Assembly: GCA_947627735.1 (NCBI GenBank) | Contig: CANQXG010000015.1 | Coordinates: 1 to 47,489 of the forward strand | Reading direction: 5' to 3' | From: an uncultured Oscillospiraceae bacterium | GTDB lineage: Bacteria > Bacillota > Clostridia > Oscillospirales > Oscillospiraceae | Length of the DNA: 47,489 bases | Part shown: piece by piece, positions 16,330 through 23,986 of the stretch | Position numbering within the stretch: the first letter of the stretch is position 1 | Layout: each line of letters opens with the position of its first letter | The notes under the pieces: model-generated | The model's database searches: none | The model's input: only the letters and a program-made list of their open reading frames with translations | What the model was told of the DNA's origin: nothing | Translations under genes and position numbers: made by a program

Positions 16330-17955
16330 ATGGCTGAAAAGAAGGGACAAAACTTTCTCCACGGTGCGGCCATCTACACGGTGGGCATTATCCTGGTGAA
16401 AATACTGGGCGCGGTGTACAAGATCCCGCTGGGGAACATCCTTGGGAACGTCGGCTATGCCCACTTCGGCATGACCTACCGTATCTACAACTTCTTCCTC
16501 ACCATCTCCACCGCCGGCTTCCCCGTGGCCATGAGCCGCCTCATATCGGAGTCCGACTCTCTGGACCGGGAAAACCAGGTCTACCGGGTGTTCCGGGTAG
16601 GCATATGGAGCTTTTTGGCGCTGGGCGCGGCGGGCACGGCTGTGATGATGGCCTTCCCCGCGGAGATGGCGGCGCTGGCCGGCGACGTGCAGGCGGCCCG
16701 GTCCATCTTCGTCATGGCACCCAGCGTGCTTCTGGTGTGCGTCACGGCGACCTACCGGGGCTATGCCCAGGGCCACGCCGACATGATCCCCACCACCGTC
16801 AGCCAGGTGATCGAAACAGGCGTGAAGGTGCTGGTGGGCCTGGGGTGCGCCGGGTGGCTGTATAAGAGCGGCTACGGCATGGATGTCTGCGCGGCAGGCG
16901 CCATACTGGGCACCACCGTCAGCTCCCTGGCCGCCATGCTCTACATGCAGCTGGCGGTCCACCGCAAGTATCAGGTCAGGCCCGGCCCGGAGGCGAAGGA
17001 TGTGCCGGAGTCCCACAAGAAGATCCTGTGGGACCTGATCCGCATCGGCATCCCCATCACCATCTCCACCTCCATCATGAGCGTGATCCAGCTGCTGGAC
17101 GGGGTCATCACACTCAACCAGCTCCAGCACGCCGCCGGGTACAACGACATCGCGGCCAGCACCCTGTTCGGGGTGTATGACAAGGCCATGACGGTGTACA
17201 ACGTCCCCAGTTCTTTCGTGGTGCCCTTCCTGGCCAGCGTGGTCCCGGCGGTGGCCGCCGCCCGGGTGCGCAACGCCCGGGAGGAGGTGTGCGCCACCGC
17301 CGAGAGCGCCATGCGCATGTGCACGCTGGTGTGCCTGCCCATGGCCATCGGCATGGCGGTGCTGGCCCAGCCCTGCATGGCGGTGCTCTATCCCGAGGCG
17401 TCGAGCCAGGGTCCGATGCTGCTGTTCGAGCTGGGCATCACCTGCTATTTCATGACCATGAGCCTGATGACCAACTCCATCCTCCCGGCCAACGGCAACG
17501 AGCGGCTGCCCCTGGTGGCCATCGTGCTGGGCGGGCTGACAAAGGTGGTCGTCACCTACGTGCTGGTGGGCAATCCCCGGGTGAACATCTACGGCGCGCC
17601 TCTGGGGACGCTGTGCTGCTACCTGGTGATGCTGGGCGTGAACCTGTACAACATGGCCCGGCACATGGCCCGGCCCATGAACCTGTGGCGGATCGCAGGC
17701 CGGTCCGGCGTCAGCTGCGCCGTCATGGCCGTGGCGGCCTGGGCGGTGTGGAACCTGCTGCACGGGGTGATGGGCGGTCTGGGCGGTTCCGTCGCCGGAC
17801 GGCCTCTGAGCCTGCTGGTGCCCTTTGCCCTGGCGGTGATGACGGGCGTGGTGGTGTACTTCGTCATGGCCATCGCCCTGCGGGCCATCACCCTGGAGGA
17901 CATGAAGCTGTTCCCCAAGGGGGAGAGGATCGCGAAAAAGCTGCATATCCGCTGA
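16330..17955 (+). CDS. MVF/polysaccharide flippase (SpoVB/YabM-like)
   Basis: A 541-residue multi-pass flippase of the MATE/MVF superfamily with about 14 membrane segments, starting MAEKKGQNFLHGAAIYT. Family members move lipid-linked sugar precursors across the membrane, in sporulation (SpoVB) or cell-wall synthesis. It is followed by mazG, HU and rqcP, an order close to yabM-yabN-yabO of Bacillus, so a YabM-like role is the best guess. CAAGGAG precedes the ATG at 16330. SpoVB and MurJ-like functions cannot be told apart by eye. Confidence 0.85.
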   Translation: MAEKKGQNFLHGAAIYTVGIILVKILGAVYKIPLGNILGNVGYAHFGMTYRIYNFFLTISTAGFPVAMSRLISESDSLDRENQVYRVFRVGIWSFLALGAAGTAVMMAFPAEMAALAGDVQAARSIFVMAPSVLLVCVTATYRGYAQGHADMIPTTVSQVIETGVKVLVGLGCAGWLYKSGYGMDVCAAGAILGTTVSSLAAMLYMQLAVHRKYQVRPGPEAKDVPESHKKILWDLIRIGIPITISTSIMSVIQLLDGVITLNQLQHAAGYNDIAASTLFGVYDKAMTVYNVPSSFVVPFLASVVPAVAAARVRNAREEVCATAESAMRMCTLVCLPMAIGMAVLAQPCMAVLYPEASSQGPMLLFELGITCYFMTMSLMTNSILPANGNERLPLVAIVLGGLTKVVVTYVLVGNPRVNIYGAPLGTLCCYLVMLGVNLYNMARHMARPMNLWRIAGRSGVSCAVMAVAAWAVWNLLHGVMGGLGGSVAGRPLSLLVPFALAVMTGVVVYFVMAIALRAITLEDMKLFPKGERIAKKLHIR

Positions 17956-18023
17956 AAAATGACGGGAAAACCCCGGTATTTGAAGGATTTGTTGAATTTG
18001 ATACTTGCAGAGGGCCAGAATAT

Positions 18024-18815
18024 ATGGTAAATTTTCAGTACAAGGAAAAATACGGTCTGGAAGACTTCCGCGCCATCATGGCCATCCTCCGGGGGGAGGA
18101 CGGCTGCCCCTGGGACCGGGTGCAGACCCATCAGTCCATCCGCCGCGATCTGCTGGAGGAGGCCTATGAGACCGCTACCGCCATCGACAGCGGCGATATG
18201 GAGAACCTTCTGGAGGAACTGGGCGACCTGCAGATGCAGGTCTTGTTTCACGCCCAGATCGAGCAGGAGCGGGGCGGCTTCACCTTCGAGGACATATGCG
18301 ATGGCGCCTGCAAGAAGCTGATCCGCCGCCATCCCCATGTGTTCGGCAAGATGGAGCTGGACACCCCGGAGCAGGTGCTGGCCGCCTGGGACGAGGTGAA
18401 GCGCCAGGAGAAGGACCAGAAGACCACCGCCCAGGAGATGCAGAGCGTGGCGGCGGGGCTGCCGGCCCTGTGGCGGGCGGAGAAGGTCCAGAAGAAGGCG
18501 AAGAAGGACGGCTTCGACTGGCCCGATTGGCAGGGCGCCCGGGACAAGCTGGGCGAGGAGATCGGCGAGCTGGACGAGGCTCTCGCCTCCGGCGAGCGGA
18601 TCGAGGAGGAGCTGGGCGACGTGCTGGCCGCGGCGGTGAACCTGGCCAGACTTCTGAAGATCGACCCGGAGCGCGCCCTCAACGGCTCCACCGACCGGTT
18701 CATCCGCCGGTACAGCCGGATGGAGGAGCTGGCCCGGGAAAAGGGACAGGCCCTGCTGGAGATGGATCTGGACAGCCAGGAACTGCTTTGGCAGCAGGCA
18801 AAACGGGAAGAATGA
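18024..18815 (+). CDS. mazG: MazG nucleoside triphosphate pyrophosphohydrolase
   Basis: A 263-residue MazG that hydrolyses non-canonical or excess NTPs to NMP and PPi. Two MazG repeats are visible, each with an acidic metal-binding helix: LLEEAYETATAID with EELGD near residues 50-75, and EEIGELDEAL with EELGDVLAAAV near 175-205. In Bacillus the orthologue YabN carries an extra N-terminal methylase domain that is absent here. The start at 18024 is chosen from an AGAGGG about 9 bases upstream and from the MazG N-terminus (LEDFRAIMAILRGEDGCPWD). Confidence 0.9.
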   Translation: MVNFQYKEKYGLEDFRAIMAILRGEDGCPWDRVQTHQSIRRDLLEEAYETATAIDSGDMENLLEELGDLQMQVLFHAQIEQERGGFTFEDICDGACKKLIRRHPHVFGKMELDTPEQVLAAWDEVKRQEKDQKTTAQEMQSVAAGLPALWRAEKVQKKAKKDGFDWPDWQGARDKLGEEIGELDEALASGERIEEELGDVLAAAVNLARLLKIDPERALNGSTDRFIRRYSRMEELAREKGQALLEMDLDSQELLWQQAKREE

Positions 18816-18894
18816 ATCTGTGAAGACCCGCGTGAAGCGGCTATAATAACACAAAAGAGGCGGAAACCACGCCAAAAAATCAGGAGGTAAGAAA

Positions 18895-19170
18895 ATGAAC
18901 AAGGCAGAACTCATCGCGGCTGTTGCGGAGAAGGCCGGACTTTCCAAAAAGGACGCTGAGCTGGCGGTCAACGCCGCTGTGGAGACCATCACCGACACCC
19001 TGAAGGAGGGTGGCAAGGTCCAGATTGTGGGCTTTGGCGCTTTTGACGTGAAGGAGCGCGCTGCCCGCATCGGCCGCAATCCCCAGACCAAGAAGGAGAT
19101 CAAGATCCCCGCTTCCAAGATCCCTCAGTTCAAGGCCGGCAAGGCCCTGAAGGACGCTGTGGCGGAGTGA
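18895..19170 (+). CDS. hup: HU family DNA-binding protein
   Basis: A 91-residue histone-like protein that bends DNA as a dimer. It starts [22 protein letters not shown] and carries [20 protein letters not shown], the beta-arm region that grips the minor groove. CAGGAGG precedes the ATG. A TATAAT at 18842-18847 suggests a private promoter with a poor -35. It sits between mazG and rqcP, a common arrangement in Clostridia. Confidence 0.96.
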   Translation: MNKAELIAAVAEKAGLSKKDAELAVNAAVETITDTLKEGGKVQIVGFGAFDVKERAARIGRNPQTKKEIKIPASKIPQFKAGKALKDAVAE

Positions 19171-19190
19171 TATCCCCTTGTTAGCCAAAC

Positions 19191-19224
19191 GCGGCGCGGG
19201 CCATCCCGCGCCGCGGGCGCTTTT
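19191..19224 (+). terminator. Hairpin between HU and rqcP
   Basis: Perfect 10-bp stem GCGGCGCGGG / CCCGCGCCGC with loop CCAT, then GGGCGCTTTT. The T tract is offset, so it may attenuate rather than fully stop transcription. Confidence 0.55.
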
Positions 19225-19240
19225 GTAGGGAGAACACACT

Positions 19241-19480
19241 ATGCGACTGGACAAGTTTTTGAAGGTGTCCCGGCTCATCAAGCGCCGCACCGTGGCCAAT
19301 GAGGCCTGCGACGGGGGCCGGGTCAGCGTCAACGGCGCCCCCGCCAAGGCCTCCCGGGAGGTGAAGGCCGGGGACGTGATCGAGATCCGCTTCGGCGAGC
19401 GGACCACCCGGGTGGAGGTGCTGAACGTGGCCGAGGCGGTGCCCAAGGCCGACGCGGCGGCTCTGTACCGGGAGATATGA
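19241..19480 (+). CDS. rqcP: S4-domain RNA-binding protein RqcP (YabO)
   Basis: A 79-residue protein consisting of one S4 domain (MRLDKFLKVSRLIKRRT, then the GGRVSVNG turn). RqcP/YabO binds stalled 50S subunits with RqcH and helps add alanine tails in ribosome quality control. Length, N-terminus and the position after mazG and HU match. The yabP/yabQ sporulation genes that often follow are not present here. Ribosome site TAGGGAGAA. Confidence 0.88.
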   Translation: MRLDKFLKVSRLIKRRTVANEACDGGRVSVNGAPAKASREVKAGDVIEIRFGERTTRVEVLNVAEAVPKADAAALYREI

Positions 19481-19606
19481 CCGTTCGATGCCTTTCGACA
19501 CCGTTCCGCCCGGGGGAGGGCGGAGCGTGTTAACAAGGCTGTTGAAGATGTCTGAAACCGGCGGTTTTGGGGCTTTTGCCCCGGCGGCATCATAATCGTG
19601 GCCATG

Positions 19607-19639
19607 CCTCCATATCCATGGGATATGGAGGTGTTTTTT
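19607..19639 (+). promoter_or_regulatory. Hairpin burying the ribosome site of the D,D-carboxypeptidase gene
   Basis: Perfect 11-bp stem CCTCCATATCC / GGATATGGAGG with a 3-base loop (ATG), followed by TGTTTTTT. The right arm contains the GGAGG of the GTG start at 19640. It looks like a terminator and an RBS lock at the same time. Confidence 0.8.
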
Positions 19640-20788
19640 GTGCGAAAAATACTGGCATTCATCCTGGCGGCCATACTGCTCACCACCCCGGCGCTGGCGG
19701 TAGAGCCATTGCCGGCGGAGGCGATCACCATTCAGGCGCCCTGCGCGGTGCTGATGGAAAAGACCACCGGCCAGGTGATATACGAAAAGGACGCCCACCG
19801 GCGCTGTCCGCCGGCCAGCGTGACGAAGGTGATGACCATGCTGCTGGTGACGGAGGCCCTGGAGGCCGGCACCATCACCGCCGACACGGTGGTGACCGCC
19901 TCGGAGGCGGCCTGCTCCATGGGCGGCAGCCAGATATGGCTGGAGCCGGGGGAGCAGATGACGGTGGGGGAGATGCTCAAGTGCGTGGCGGTGGTCAGCG
20001 CCAACGACTGCGCCGTGGCCCTGGCGGAGCTGATCGCAGGGTCGGAGGAGGCATTCGTGCAGCGGATGAACCAGCGGGCCGGCCAGCTGGGCATGGCCGA
20101 CACCCACTTCACCAACTGTACGGGGCTGTATGACGACGAGGAGCACTACACCTCCGCCTACGACATCGCCCTGATGAGCCGGGAGCTGATCGGCCACGAC
20201 ATGATCAAGGACTATACCACCATCTGGATGGACTCCGTCCGGGGCGGGGAGTTCGAGCTGACCAATACAAACCGGCTCATATACGGCTACGAGGGGGCCA
20301 CCGGCCTGAAGACCGGCTTCACCTCCCAGGCCATGTACTGCCTCGCCGCCACGGCGGAGCGGGACGGGGTGGAGTATATCGCCGTGGTGCTCCACGGCCA
20401 GACATCCAAGGAGCGGTTCGACGACGCGAGGACGCTTTTGAACTACGCCTTCGCCAACTACACCCTGGCGTCCCTGCGGCCCGGCCAGGCCCTGCCGCCC
20501 ATCCCGGTGGCCATGGGCGCGGCGGACGCCGTCCAGCCGGTGTTCACCGGCGGGGAGTGGATGCTCCGGGAGAAGGGCGCGGCGGCGGAGCTGCGCTATG
20601 AGCTGGACCTGCCGGAGAAGATCTCCGCGCCGGTGGTCCAGGGTCAGCGCCTGGGGAGCATGACCGTGACGGCGGGGGAGGAAGTCCTGGCCCAGGTGGA
20701 CATCGTGGCCGGCGGGAGCGTACAGCGCCTGGGGTTCTGGGCGGTGTATGGCCGGCTGCTGGGGACGCTTGTGGGACTGAAACAGTGA
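19640..20788 (+). CDS. D-alanyl-D-alanine carboxypeptidase (DacF/PBP5 type, S11)
   Basis: A 382-residue exported penicillin-binding protein that trims the terminal D-Ala from peptidoglycan stem peptides. A signal peptide ends near ALA at residue 20. The active site is S60-V-T-K63 with S120-A-N122 and K224-T-G. Beyond the catalytic domain is a beta-rich C-terminal domain, but no clear amphipathic anchor follows. The start is GTG at 19640, with GGAGG 8 bases upstream; ATGs at 19598 and 19625 are in frame but lie within or before the hairpin. Length fits DacF. Confidence 0.92.
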   Translation: MRKILAFILAAILLTTPALAVEPLPAEAITIQAPCAVLMEKTTGQVIYEKDAHRRCPPASVTKVMTMLLVTEALEAGTITADTVVTASEAACSMGGSQIWLEPGEQMTVGEMLKCVAVVSANDCAVALAELIAGSEEAFVQRMNQRAGQLGMADTHFTNCTGLYDDEEHYTSAYDIALMSRELIGHDMIKDYTTIWMDSVRGGEFELTNTNRLIYGYEGATGLKTGFTSQAMYCLAATAERDGVEYIAVVLHGQTSKERFDDARTLLNYAFANYTLASLRPGQALPPIPVAMGAADAVQPVFTGGEWMLREKGAAAELRYELDLPEKISAPVVQGQRLGSMTVTAGEEVLAQVDIVAGGSVQRLGFWAVYGRLLGTLVGLKQ

Positions 20789-20801
20789 CAGGCGCCCCAT
20801 C

Positions 20802-20831
20802 GGGCCGGAAAAAGCCCCTTGTTTCCGGCCC
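20802..20831 (+). terminator. Possible terminator after the carboxypeptidase gene
   Basis: 10-bp stem GGGCCGGAAA / TTTCCGGCCC with a 10-base loop, but without a T tract after it. Confidence 0.45.
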
Positions 20832-20858
20832 ATCCGCCCCACTTTGGCCCCCGGCGGC

Positions 20859-20887
20859 TTGAAAACCGGGAAAAAATAGAGTATAAT
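20859..20887 (+). promoter_or_regulatory. Promoter of pgi
   Basis: TTGAAA (20859-20864) and a perfect TATAAT (20882-20887) are 17 bases apart. Confidence 0.85.
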
Positions 20888-20950
20888 CTAAACAATAACA
20901 GCCGCCCAGGCGCGGCGAACACGAATGATGAATGGGAAGGAGTGCTGACA

Positions 20951-22219
20951 ATGGTCAAGGTCGATCTATCCGGAGCGCTCAGCTTTCTGGACAGCGCGGG
21001 ACCGGATTACGGCGCCGCCGGGCAGGCCCATCGGGCGCTGGCGGAGGGAAAGGGCGCCGGCTCCGATTTCACCGGCTGGCGGGAGCTGCCCCGCCGGGTG
21101 CAGGGGGAGGAGCTGAAGAAGATCACCGCCGCCGCGGAGCGCATCCGCGACAACAGCCAGGTGCTGGTGGTGGTGGGCATCGGCGGAAGCTATCTGGGCG
21201 CCCGGGCGGGCATAGAACTCATAAAGCCCAAGAACGGCCCAGAGGTCATCTTCGCCGGCACCGGCCTGTCCCCGGACGATCTGAACGACAAGCTGGACCG
21301 ACTGGGGGATCGGGAGTTCTCCGTGAACGTCATCTCCAAGTCCGGCACCACCCTGGAGCCGGCGGCGGCGTTTCGGATCTTCCGGGGCCTGCTGGAGAAA
21401 AAATACGGCAAGACCGGTGCCCGCAAGCGCATCTATGCCACCACCGACCGGGCGAGGGGCGTGCTGAAAACCATCGCCGACGGGGAGGGCTACGAGACCT
21501 TCGTGGTGCCCGACGACGTGGGAGGCCGGTACAGCGTGCTGTCCGCGGTGGGGCTGCTGCCCCTGGCGGCGGCGGGCTGCGACGTGCACACCATGGTGGG
21601 CGCGGCGGCGGAGGCCATGTATGAGCTGGATCTGCGCAACCCCGACAACCCCGCCTGGCAGTATGCCGCCACCCGCAACGCCCTGTATGCCAAGGGCAAG
21701 CGCATCGAGATCCTGGCCAGCTACGAGCCCACGTTCCGCTACATGGCGGAGTGGTGGAAGCAGCTGTACGGCGAGAGCGAGGGCAAAAACGGCGTGGGCA
21801 TCTACCCCGCCAGCGTGGAGTATAACGCCGACCTTCACTCCATGGGCCAGTACATCCAGGACGGCCCCCGCACCCTGATGGAGACCGTGGTCAGCTTCGA
21901 CCGGCCCCGGCGGGACTACGAGGTGCCCTTCGTCATGGGCGACCCGGACGGGCTGAACTATCTGGCCGGCCGGGGCCTGGGGGAGATCTCCCGGGTGGCC
22001 ATGGAGGCGGTGAAGGCCGCCCACGTGGCCGGCGGCGTGCCCAATATGGGCGTGAGCGTGCCCCTGCGGGACGAGGAGGGCTTCGCGGAGCTGGTGTGCT
22101 TCTTCGAGATGGCCTGCGCCATCAGCGGGTATATGCTGGGCGTCAACCCCTTCGATCAGCCCGGCGTGGAGGCCTATAAAAAGAATATGTTCCGGATGCT
22201 GGGCAAGCCCGGCGCATGA
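20951..22219 (+). CDS. pgi: Glucose-6-phosphate isomerase
   Basis: A 422-residue glycolytic isomerase (glucose-6-P to fructose-6-P). The sugar-phosphate-binding SIS regions include GIGGSYLGARAG and SKSGTTLEPA, and SVEYNADLHSMGQYIQDG carries the catalytic region near the C-terminal third. GGAAGGAG lies before the ATG at 20951. Somewhat short but complete for the Firmicute branch. It is monocistronic with a very good promoter. Confidence 0.96.
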   Translation: MVKVDLSGALSFLDSAGPDYGAAGQAHRALAEGKGAGSDFTGWRELPRRVQGEELKKITAAAERIRDNSQVLVVVGIGGSYLGARAGIELIKPKNGPEVIFAGTGLSPDDLNDKLDRLGDREFSVNVISKSGTTLEPAAAFRIFRGLLEKKYGKTGARKRIYATTDRARGVLKTIADGEGYETFVVPDDVGGRYSVLSAVGLLPLAAAGCDVHTMVGAAAEAMYELDLRNPDNPAWQYAATRNALYAKGKRIEILASYEPTFRYMAEWWKQLYGESEGKNGVGIYPASVEYNADLHSMGQYIQDGPRTLMETVVSFDRPRRDYEVPFVMGDPDGLNYLAGRGLGEISRVAMEAVKAAHVAGGVPNMGVSVPLRDEEGFAELVCFFEMACAISGYMLGVNPFDQPGVEAYKKNMFRMLGKPGA

Positions 22220-22264
22220 TGACGGCGGCGGGGAAAAATTTGTCGTCCTTTTATCAAATTTCCG

Positions 22265-22293
22265 TTGCCAGACGCAGCGAAAGATGATAGAAT
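22265..22293 (+). promoter_or_regulatory. Promoter of the P-loop protein gene
   Basis: TTGCCA (22265-22270) and TAGAAT (22288-22293), 17 bases apart. Confidence 0.75.
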
Positions 22294-22325
22294 AAGACAT
22301 CACATAAAAGGAGCGTGATGATCTT

Positions 22326-22742
22326 TTGATCAGACTGATCATGGGTCTGAAAGGGACCGGCAAAACGAAGCAGCTGGTGGAACTGGTGCGCAAAGCGGTG
22401 GATGAGGAGCACGGCGACGTGATCTGCATCGAGAAGGACAAGGTCCTGACCTACGACATCCCCTATCAGGCGCGGCTCATCCACGCCTCCCAGTACGGGA
22501 TCAACTCCATCGACCTGATGCGCGGCTTTATCAGCGGCCTGGCTGCCGGGAACTTCGATATCACCCATGTGTTCATCGACAATCTTTTCAAGATCATCCG
22601 GCCCGCCTCGGAGGAGGACCTGGCCCAGTTCCTGGCGTGGATGGAGAAATTCGGTCAGACGGAGAGCATCACCTTCACGGTGACCGTTTCCGCGGACCCG
22701 TCCAGCTTCGGCCCGGACGTGACCAAGTATCTGGCCCAGTGA
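22326..22742 (+). CDS. Small P-loop ATP-binding protein of unknown function
   Basis: A 138-residue soluble protein. GLKGTGKT at residues 7-14 is a Walker A motif directly after a short beta strand (IRLIM), and THVFIDNLFK near residue 80-89 could be the Walker B strand with D85. It has no membrane or DNA-binding segment. I do not recognise the family. The start is TTG at 22326, needed to keep the strand before the P loop; an ATG at 22341 would remove it. AAAGGAG lies 12 bases upstream. A three-codon frame (ATG ATC TTT, stop) begins at 22318 and its stop overlaps the TTG, so reinitiation is conceivable. It is monocistronic between a clear promoter and terminator. Confidence 0.7.
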   Translation: MIRLIMGLKGTGKTKQLVELVRKAVDEEHGDVICIEKDKVLTYDIPYQARLIHASQYGINSIDLMRGFISGLAAGNFDITHVFIDNLFKIIRPASEEDLAQFLAWMEKFGQTESITFTVTVSADPSSFGPDVTKYLAQ

Positions 22743-22757
22743 TCGGGGTACATACAT

Positions 22758-22800
22758 AAAAGAAGGCGTCCGGCCCAGGCCGGACGCCTTCTTTATTTTT
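22758..22800. terminator. Bidirectional terminator
   Basis: AGAAGGCGTCCGGCC paired with its complement around a 2-base loop, ending TTTATTTTT, between convergent genes. Confidence 0.93.
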
Positions 22801-22807
22801 CCTGCGC

Positions 22808-23935
22808 TCACAGGGACTTGCGGAGCGCGCCGCATGCCTTGACCAGGCCCTGGCACAGCGCCTCGGCGTCCGCCCGGGTGCTGAACCGGCCAAAGGATAT
22901 GCGGATGGCCCCGTCGATCACCTTCGCCGGCAGGCCCATGGCCTCCAGCACGTGGCTGCGGCCCCCTTTTTTGCAGGCCGAACCCTTGGACACGCATATG
23001 CCCAGACCGTCCAGGTAGTTGAGCAGCACCTCGCTGCGGTAGCCGGGCAGGGACAGGCACAGGATGTGGGGCGCGCCGCCGCCCAGGATCACCGCCTCCG
23101 GCAGGGCCGCGGTGACGGCGTCCACCGCATACTGCCGCAGGGCGGCCATCCGGCCCGGGGCGTCCTTATCGGCGCGGTACGCCTCCACGGCGGCTGCCAG
23201 GGCCAGGATGCCGGGCATGTTCTCCGTGCCGGAGCGGAAGCCCGCCTCCTGGCCGCCCCCCAGCACCATGGGCGGCAGCCGGACGCCGGCGCGGACATAC
23301 TGGGCGCCCACGCCCTTGGGGGCGTGGATCTTGTGGCCGGAAACGGTGACGACATCCGCCCCCAGGGCCTTGACAGTGAAGGGTACCTTCATGTATCCTT
23401 GTATGGCGTCGGTGTGCAGCAGGGCGGGGCACTTGGCCGCCCGGATGGCCCGGGCCACGGCGGGGATGTCCGTGACGGCGCCAGTTTCGTTGTTGACCAG
23501 CATCAGGCTCACCAGCGCCGTGTCAGGCCGCAGGGCCGCGGCCACGGCGTCGGCGGACACCGCTCCGTCCGGCCCGGGGGACAGGCGTGTGACCTCCCAG
23601 CCCTGGGACTGCAGCCGGTCCAGCGTCCGGCGCACGGCGTCGTGCTCCGTCAGGCCGCTGACGATGTGCCGGCCCTTGTGGCGCATGAGGGCGCAGGCCC
23701 CCTCTAAAGCCCAGTTGTCCCCCTCGGAGCCGCCGGAGGTGAAGTACACCTCCTCGGGCCGGGCGCCCATGCTGGCGGCCACGGTCTGCCGGGCCGACAG
23801 AAGGGCCTGCCGGGCCGCGCGTCCGGGGACGTGGGTGGAGCTGGGGTTGCCGAAACCGTCGGTCATAGCGGCCAGAGCCGCCCGGGCCGCCTCGGGGCAG
23901 ACCTGGGTTGTGGCCGCGTTATCCAGATATACCAT
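22808..23935 (-). CDS. Cysteine desulfurase (NifS/IscS class V aminotransferase family)
   Basis: A 375-residue PLP enzyme that takes sulfur from cysteine for Fe-S clusters or tRNA thiolation. H98 (TEHDA) stacks on PLP, K202 (SGHKIHAPKG) forms the Schiff base, and C321 (SKGSACKKG) carries the persulfide. The CKKG loop and length resemble the NifS/IscS group I branch used as a housekeeping desulfurase in Clostridia. It is divergent from mtaB with only 51 bases between. On the minus strand GGTGA lies 6 bases before the ATG, and the promoter predicts a very short leader. Confidence 0.9.
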   Translation of the reverse strand: MVYLDNAATTQVCPEAARAALAAMTDGFGNPSSTHVPGRAARQALLSARQTVAASMGARPEEVYFTSGGSEGDNWALEGACALMRHKGRHIVSGLTEHDAVRRTLDRLQSQGWEVTRLSPGPDGAVSADAVAAALRPDTALVSLMLVNNETGAVTDIPAVARAIRAAKCPALLHTDAIQGYMKVPFTVKALGADVVTVSGHKIHAPKGVGAQYVRAGVRLPPMVLGGGQEAGFRSGTENMPGILALAAAVEAYRADKDAPGRMAALRQYAVDAVTAALPEAVILGGGAPHILCLSLPGYRSEVLLNYLDGLGICVSKGSACKKGGRSHVLEAMGLPAKVIDGAIRISFGRFSTRADAEALCQGLVKACGALRKSL

Positions 23936-23952
23936 AAAAAATCACCGAGGGC

Positions 23953-23981
23953 ATTATACCCTCTGTGCCGGGAAAAGGCAA
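23953..23981 (-). promoter_or_regulatory. Promoter of the cysteine desulfurase gene
   Basis: Minus strand TTGCCT (23976-23981) and a perfect TATAAT (23953-23958), 17 bases apart. The predicted start is only about 10 bases before the ATG, and the -35 box abuts mtaB. Confidence 0.65.
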
Positions 23982-23986
23982 GGCTT

